A stretch of 9,784 nt of DNA from an uncultured Bacteroides sp. (GTDB lineage Bacteria; Bacteroidota; Bacteroidia; Bacteroidales; Bacteroidaceae), in the NCBI GenBank assembly GCA_900766005.1, contig CAAFTU010000092.1, positions 1-9,784 on the forward strand, read 5' to 3'. How positions within the stretch are numbered: the stretch's first letter is position 1; each line of letters starts with the position of its first letter. The notes beneath the pieces are model-generated. The model saw only the letters and a list, made by a program, of their open reading frames with translations. It had not been told where the DNA came from and ran no database searches. The position numbers were made by a program, and so were the translations under genes. Positions 6,344 to 9,784 of this stretch are shown here, in pieces.

Positions 6344-9052
6344 TTATAACTGATAAGTAAATCCGATTTCAAAATTAGTACCTCGCTTGTAGCGTTCCAC
6401 TTCCACTTCCGTACCGTTGGAAGGCACTTCCTGTTTGAAAACCACTGCGCGGTTGAGCAAGTCGTTGACCTGTGCTTTCAGCGAAAAATGCTTGTTCAGC
6501 ATATAACTCACATTGAAATGAAGACTGTGAAGAGGCGCTTGCTTTACATCGCCCAGTCCTGCTACACCTACCGAATGGATCCGTTTGCCTTGCAAATTGT
6601 AGAGCAATGCCAAATTCAACTGACGGTCTTCACCGAAACGAGGTGAGTAAGTGAGATCGGCATTGACCAGAATAGGAGAAGCTCCCTGCAAAGGACGCTC
6701 CTTATTCGTGTAGGCTCCACCCTGCGGCAAAGTGACATTGGTGTACATATAACTCACGTTGGCACCCAGTCGCAAATCCTTCACCAACTGTTTGCGGGCC
6801 TCTACTTCCACACCACCGGCCATACCATTGTCGGCATTCTGGAAACTGTGAAGAGTAGCACCTCCCTGCAACGACTGGATACGTTCAATCGGACTGTCGA
6901 GGTATTTGAAATAACCGGCTACCGAAAGCATATCTCCATTCTTGCCGAAGAACTCATAACGCAAATCGAAGTTATAGTTGTATCCGTTTTGCAGTTCATC
7001 ATTACCGCGAATCTGTGCAGAACCATACGATTCCTGATAAAGGAACGGAGCCATCTCCACGAACGAAGGACGAGTGATGGTGCGAGAAGCAGCCAGACGC
7101 AGGATATGCTGTTTGTTGAGCGTATACTTCAAGTTCAATGTCGGGAAAATATCATTCTTATCCAAGTCACGGCGTTTCGCATACCAGTCGCCGCCATCCG
7201 TAGCATAACGCACCCACTGCTGACTGATTTCATAACGTACCCCCAGATTGACGAGCAGTGCAGATACCGGATAGAAGTCGGTCAGCACATAGCCGGCATA
7301 AATCCGGTTGCCTGCCTGATAACTGTCTTTCGGCTGCTTGGTACGTTGGATAACCACCTGACCGTTGGCCACATTCTCCTGATTCAAGAACCCGTCAGTC
7401 TCATAAATATCAGTGATCTCCGGATTCAGTTTGTTCAAGTTATAATAGAATCGAGTAGCCTGATAATCACGGCTCTTATCCTTATAGTTGAAGCCCAGCT
7501 TCACAAAATTCTGTTCACCCCATTTCCATTTCATAGCCAGATGTCCGTTCCACTCATCCTCATCCAGTGATCCGAAATAACGCATGGTTTCCTGACGGTT
7601 GAGTTTGAAAAGACTCAGCTGTCCGTCCTCCCCTTTTACATACATCACCTGCCGGCGGTCGGGTTCTTCACTACCCGTCTTGCTGTAAGAACCGCCCCAG
7701 TTCAACTCCCACTGTTCAGCATCACCGAAGCGGTGAATTCCGTTCAACTGATGGTTTTGAAGCGTATAGATATGAGTTACATTGTTGCTGCCCACCAGGT
7801 GATGTCCTTCCACATCCACCCCCTCTCTACGCTGATACGTATCACTGGCACTGCGGGCATAAAAGAACGTATAACCGATACGGTCATTCTTGCGCAAGGT
7901 ATATCCCAAGTGTCCCAAAGCAGCCAGCTCCTGTTCCTGTGCATAGCTATCATAAGAGAAATCATCCTGCACATTTCCGCTGGCTTCCAGCGTCTTGTAA
8001 AAGGCATTCTCCATATTCTGATAACCATTACTCAAGCTCACCGATGCCAACACACTGAGCGTTTGACCAGCCAAGTGGAAGTTCTTGCCCAAAGCAACAC
8101 TTCCGCCCAGATCGGGCAAGGAGTTTTTCTTTTTGGTTTGAAAAGAAGTATCAAAGATATTACGGGTCTTTACATATTCATCAAATTCGGCCAACGACAT
8201 ATCGAGTGCTGCCTGATCCACCTTTGAGGTTTTAAAGATCGAACCGGCACGGTTCATCTGATACGTACTTTTGCCAAGAGTATTAAACTTTCCACCGGCA
8301 TTGAAGCCCACCGTAAAGAAATCATCGGGCACATTTTCCTTCGTACTGATATCGATGTGAGCTCCCGAATAGTCGGCAAAAGCACTGGCATCATACACCT
8401 TGCTGACTGTAATATTCTGCACGGTGCTCGACGGGAAAAGATTAAGCGGAATCAGTTTGTTGTCCGGATTCGGAGAGGCAATCGGCAATCCGTTGAGCGT
8501 CGTGATGCTGTAACGGTCGCCCAAACCACGGACGATGAGCTGACCGGCATCTGCAATTGAAATACCGGTAATCTTCTTTACCCCTTCCTGCACATTGCTG
8601 ATACCCTTCAGTGTCATTTCTTTAGCACCTAAATTCTCGATAGCCAAGGTAGCCTGTTGGCGTTCCACCTGCAAAGCGCGCTCGCCTTCCAGATTTTTCT
8701 TGGCCACAATAGACACCTCGTTCAAAGCCTGAGCATCACTTTCCATTTCAATCTGAAGAACAACAGGAGCGGAAGTAATCTTGACAGCGTTCAGCTGAAC
8801 ATCTCTATATCCTACATAACGCACCTCCAATCGATAGGTTCCATTGGGCGCTTCCAAAGTGAAGTTTCCATCCATGTCTGTAATTACACCCTGACTGGTT
8901 CCCACCACCTGAATGGTAGCCCCCATCAAGGGTTCACGGGTCTGCTTGTCAACAACTGTTCCTTTCACTGTGCCAGCCATAGCAGCCATAGCACTAAAAA
9001 TCAGGAACATAATAAGTAAGAGCACTTTTCCTAAATCTACGTGAATTCTCAT
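6344..9052 (-). CDS. TonB-dependent outer-membrane receptor (non-SusC type)
   Basis: The 902-residue protein is an outer-membrane beta-barrel receptor that imports a ligand with TonB/ExbBD energy. It has a signal peptide cut near AMA/G (residue 26) and a carboxypeptidase-regulatory-like domain (about 27-105, with GATIQVVGTSQGVITDMDG). NEVSIVAKK (111-119) lies where the TonB-contact region is expected. The plug (about 130-240) carries VRGLGDRYSITTLNGLP (174-190) and IDISTKE. The barrel carries TITRPSF near residue 657 and ends in FEIGFTYQL with the usual aromatic-rich last strand. The RGLGDRY plug type is distinct from SusC, and there is no SusD partner; the following gene encodes a beta-helix lipoprotein instead. 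The start ATG lies 27 nt after a -7 element within a short A-rich leader. Ligand unknown; a phosphate-containing compound is suggested only by the promoter architecture. Confidence 0.92.
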   Translation of the reverse strand: MRIHVDLGKVLLLIMFLIFSAMAAMAGTVKGTVVDKQTREPLMGATIQVVGTSQGVITDMDGNFTLEAPNGTYRLEVRYVGYRDVQLNAVKITSAPVVLQIEMESDAQALNEVSIVAKKNLEGERALQVERQQATLAIENLGAKEMTLKGISNVQEGVKKITGISIADAGQLIVRGLGDRYSITTLNGLPIASPNPDNKLIPLNLFPSSTVQNITVSKVYDASAFADYSGAHIDISTKENVPDDFFTVGFNAGGKFNTLGKSTYQMNRAGSIFKTSKVDQAALDMSLAEFDEYVKTRNIFDTSFQTKKKNSLPDLGGSVALGKNFHLAGQTLSVLASVSLSNGYQNMENAFYKTLEASGNVQDDFSYDSYAQEQELAALGHLGYTLRKNDRIGYTFFYARSASDTYQRREGVDVEGHHLVGSNNVTHIYTLQNHQLNGIHRFGDAEQWELNWGGSYSKTGSEEPDRRQVMYVKGEDGQLSLFKLNRQETMRYFGSLDEDEWNGHLAMKWKWGEQNFVKLGFNYKDKSRDYQATRFYYNLNKLNPEITDIYETDGFLNQENVANGQVVIQRTKQPKDSYQAGNRIYAGYVLTDFYPVSALLVNLGVRYEISQQWVRYATDGGDWYAKRRDLDKNDIFPTLNLKYTLNKQHILRLAASRTITRPSFVEMAPFLYQESYGSAQIRGNDELQNGYNYNFDLRYEFFGKNGDMLSVAGYFKYLDSPIERIQSLQGGATLHSFQNADNGMAGGVEVEARKQLVKDLRLGANVSYMYTNVTLPQGGAYTNKERPLQGASPILVNADLTYSPRFGEDRQLNLALLYNLQGKRIHSVGVAGLGDVKQAPLHSLHFNVSYMLNKHFSLKAQVNDLLNRAVVFKQEVPSNGTEVEVERYKRGTNFEIGFTYQL

Positions 9053-9078
9053 CTTTTTTTACGTTTCTTATTTCGCTG

Positions 9079-9086
9079 CAAAGATG
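9079..9086 (-). promoter_or_regulatory. -7 element of the receptor/lipoprotein operon
   Basis: On the minus strand, CATCTTTG followed by CA matches TAnnTTTG at five of the six fixed positions. The start of transcription would be near 9070, giving a leader of about 18 nt. There is no TTTG at the -33 position; that space is taken by the phased heptamers, which fits an activator-dependent promoter. Confidence 0.55.
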
Positions 9087-9096
9087 AGACTATCGT

Positions 9097-9158
9097 GTTA
9101 CATCATTGATACACGCATTCTACAAGACTGTTCCGTTCCCGTTACATCCATGTGACAA
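9097..9158 (-). promoter_or_regulatory. Six-unit 11-bp phased activator array (Pho-box-like)
   Basis: On the minus strand, six heptamers recur exactly every 11 bp: TTGTCAC (9158-9152), ATGTAAC (9147-9141), ACGGAAC (9136-9130), TTGTAGA (9125-9119), GTGTATC (9114-9108) and ATGTAAC (9103-9097). The consensus is nTGTAAC: G at position 3 is invariant, and positions 2, 4, 5 and 7 each match in five of six. The last unit ends 10 bp before the -7 element. Head-to-tail 11-bp repeats ending about 10 bp before the core promoter are the known layout for PhoB of the OmpR family, whose enterobacterial half-site centres on TGTCA. The regulator and signal are inferred. GTTACATCCATGTGAC (9141-9156) can also be read as a near-palindrome. 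Confidence 0.6.
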
Positions 9159-9172
9159 GCATATTCGAAACA

Positions 9173-9193
9173 ATGCGAAGTGCTTCTTCGCAT
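9173..9193. repeat. Short inverted repeat upstream of the phased array
   Basis: ATGCGAA (9173-9179) and TTCGCAT (9187-9193) are perfect 7-bp arms with a 7-nt loop. On the minus strand the stem is followed by TTGTTTCG. It could end transcription coming from the gene at 9390 before the receptor promoter, or be an operator. The stem is short and evidence for either role is weak. Confidence 0.4.
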
Positions 9194-9389
9194 AATGCAG
9201 CAGCCAAAAGTCTTCGCAAAAATCACCGAAATACACAAGCATTATATCATATTTCAACCTATAAGTGTTGAAGTTGGGTAAAAAAACAAGTGATTACCGG
9301 AGGACAGGTACGGGCATTGACCGGACTTTTGCTGGATTAGTATTTACACGGTGGAGTGTTATTAGTATTTACCTGCAGCGAACCTATCC
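9194..9389. other. Non-coding stretch between the VirE-like gene and the receptor promoter
   Basis: No credible gene or RNA is seen in these 196 bases. They hold an A7 run (9281-9287), two CCGG sites about 22 bp apart that do not extend into a longer stem, and the GTAAATACTAAT direct repeat described separately. Base composition shifts here from the A/T-rich promoter region to the G+C-rich gene on the right. Confidence 0.5.
9336..9372 (-). repeat. 12-bp direct repeat GTAAATACTAAT, two copies
   Basis: ATTAGTATTTAC on the plus strand occurs at 9336-9347 and 9361-9372, 25 bp apart start to start and identical over 12 bases. The pair lies 18 nt past the stop codon of the VirE-like gene. It may be a protein-binding site, a duplication left by an insertion, or chance in A/T-rich DNA. 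No transposase or inverted ends are visible. Confidence 0.5.
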
Positions 9390-9784
9390 CTATGCTATTG
9401 CCTTCACCCAATAACCGTTGCCATACCTTGTATGTACCCGCCTGCCCACCTGCGCCAGCAGCTTGCTGAAGGCCAACGGCGTGCAATCCTGCAGGGCAGC
9501 CGGATGCTTGCTCTTCAACTGGGTGTAGATTTGTGCTGCCGACAGCAGGTGAGCCCCCTCCTCCCCCGGTTCGGCAAAACAGAAAGCACCCTCCAGGAGT
9601 TCTTCGGCAGGCGTCATGCGGTAAAACGCGCGGTTGGCCTGCTGAATTTTCCCCTCTTCCTCCTTGCTGAACCAGCAGCGGACACCCTGCTCCAGTTCCT
9701 GTTTCAACTGAGCATACAGCTGTTCATATTCAATCGGTGTGGAACAGTCGATGGGCTTGTCCACCTCCACACAGATAAAACGGC
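9390..9784 (-). CDS. C-terminal part of VirE/VapE-like protein with DUF3874 domain (cut by window edge)
   Basis: The last 130 residues are visible; the gene runs off the right edge, with the frame open as RFICVEVDKPIDC at the edge. A GTG at 9770 is an internal Val codon, not a start. The RFICVEV segment and the TPIEYEQLYAQLKQEL helix resemble the end of the VirE/VapE (SF3-like ATPase) domain of Bacteroides proteins. The last 55 residues (HLLSAAQIYTQLKSKHP onwards, ending GNGYWVKAIA) fit DUF3874, a small winged-helix-like C-terminal domain common in these proteins. They are phage- or plasmid-related and often scattered through Bacteroides chromosomes; their job is not established. The gene is clearly more G+C-rich than its neighbours, which suggests separate ancestry. 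It stops 337 bp before the receptor gene on the same strand and is probably not part of that operon. Confidence 0.75.
   Translation of the reverse strand, partial: RFICVEVDKPIDCSTPIEYEQLYAQLKQELEQGVRCWFSKEEEGKIQQANRAFYRMTPAEELLEGAFCFAEPGEEGAHLLSAAQIYTQLKSKHPAALQDCTPLAFSKLLAQVGRRVHTRYGNGYWVKAIA

Noticed and set aside
6848..7570. Rightward open frame of 240 codons opposite the TonB receptor gene
   Set aside because: A shadow of the receptor's codon pattern; the complementary strand encodes continuous barrel sequence. The same applies to the frames at 7733-8227 and 8657-9019.
9281..9287. A7 run (T7 on the minus strand) as an intrinsic terminator of the VirE-like gene
   Set aside because: Only a 4-bp CCGG pairing with a loop of about 20 nt precedes it on the minus strand, too weak to call a terminator.
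9770..9770. GTG at 9770 as the start of a 126-residue protein
   Set aside because: The frame stays open to the window edge and the residues before it (RFIC) continue the family sequence, so it is an internal codon of a longer gene.
1..9784. tRNA, rRNA, CRISPR array or insertion sequence
   Set aside because: No cloverleaf pattern, no regularly spaced repeat-spacer units, and no transposase or paired terminal inverted repeats were seen.

Overview
The window looks like chromosomal DNA from a gut-type Bacteroidales, most likely Bacteroides or Phocaeicola. The reasons are a SusC/SusD-type outer-membrane pair, lipoproteins with a Cys followed by acidic residues, A/T-rich leaders with -7 elements of the TAnnTTTG class, and the C-terminal end of a VirE/DUF3874-family protein. 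Species assignment is not possible from what I can see.

Layout. Positions 1-284 are a non-coding regulatory region with a 12-bp-arm inverted repeat (38-71), a TGACAT-N4-ATGTCA site (95-112) and a near-consensus Bacteroides promoter (136-167). A rightward two-gene operon follows: a SusC-type TonB-dependent transporter (285-3401) and a SusD-type surface lipoprotein (3414-4949), separated by 12 nt. A short region with two stem-loops (4956-5050) separates it from a converging leftward operon. That operon holds a non-SusC TonB-dependent receptor (9052 down to 6344) and then a right-handed beta-helix-like surface lipoprotein (6262 down to 5099). The leftward promoter region (9079-9158) carries six heptamers phased every 11 bp, ending 10 bp before a -7 element. 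From 9390 to the right edge lies the 3' end of a visibly more G+C-rich VirE/VapE-like gene, also on the minus strand.

How it may work. Each operon pairs a TonB-dependent outer-membrane channel with a lipoprotein that probably sits on the cell surface, so the locus appears to encode two separate uptake systems. No degradative enzyme, sigma/anti-sigma pair or hybrid two-component regulator is in the window, so neither substrate can be read directly. The 11-bp phased array is the geometry expected of an OmpR/PhoB-family activator and resembles tandem Pho boxes. The working hypothesis is that the receptor/beta-helix pair is phosphate-responsive, with a weaker similar signal before the SusC/SusD operon.

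The most unusual features are (1) the phased activator array, (2) an uninterrupted run of ten G residues in the SusC coding region at codons 48-51, where gain or loss of one G would stop translation within a few codons and so could act as an on/off phase switch, and (3) the inverted repeats upstream of susC.
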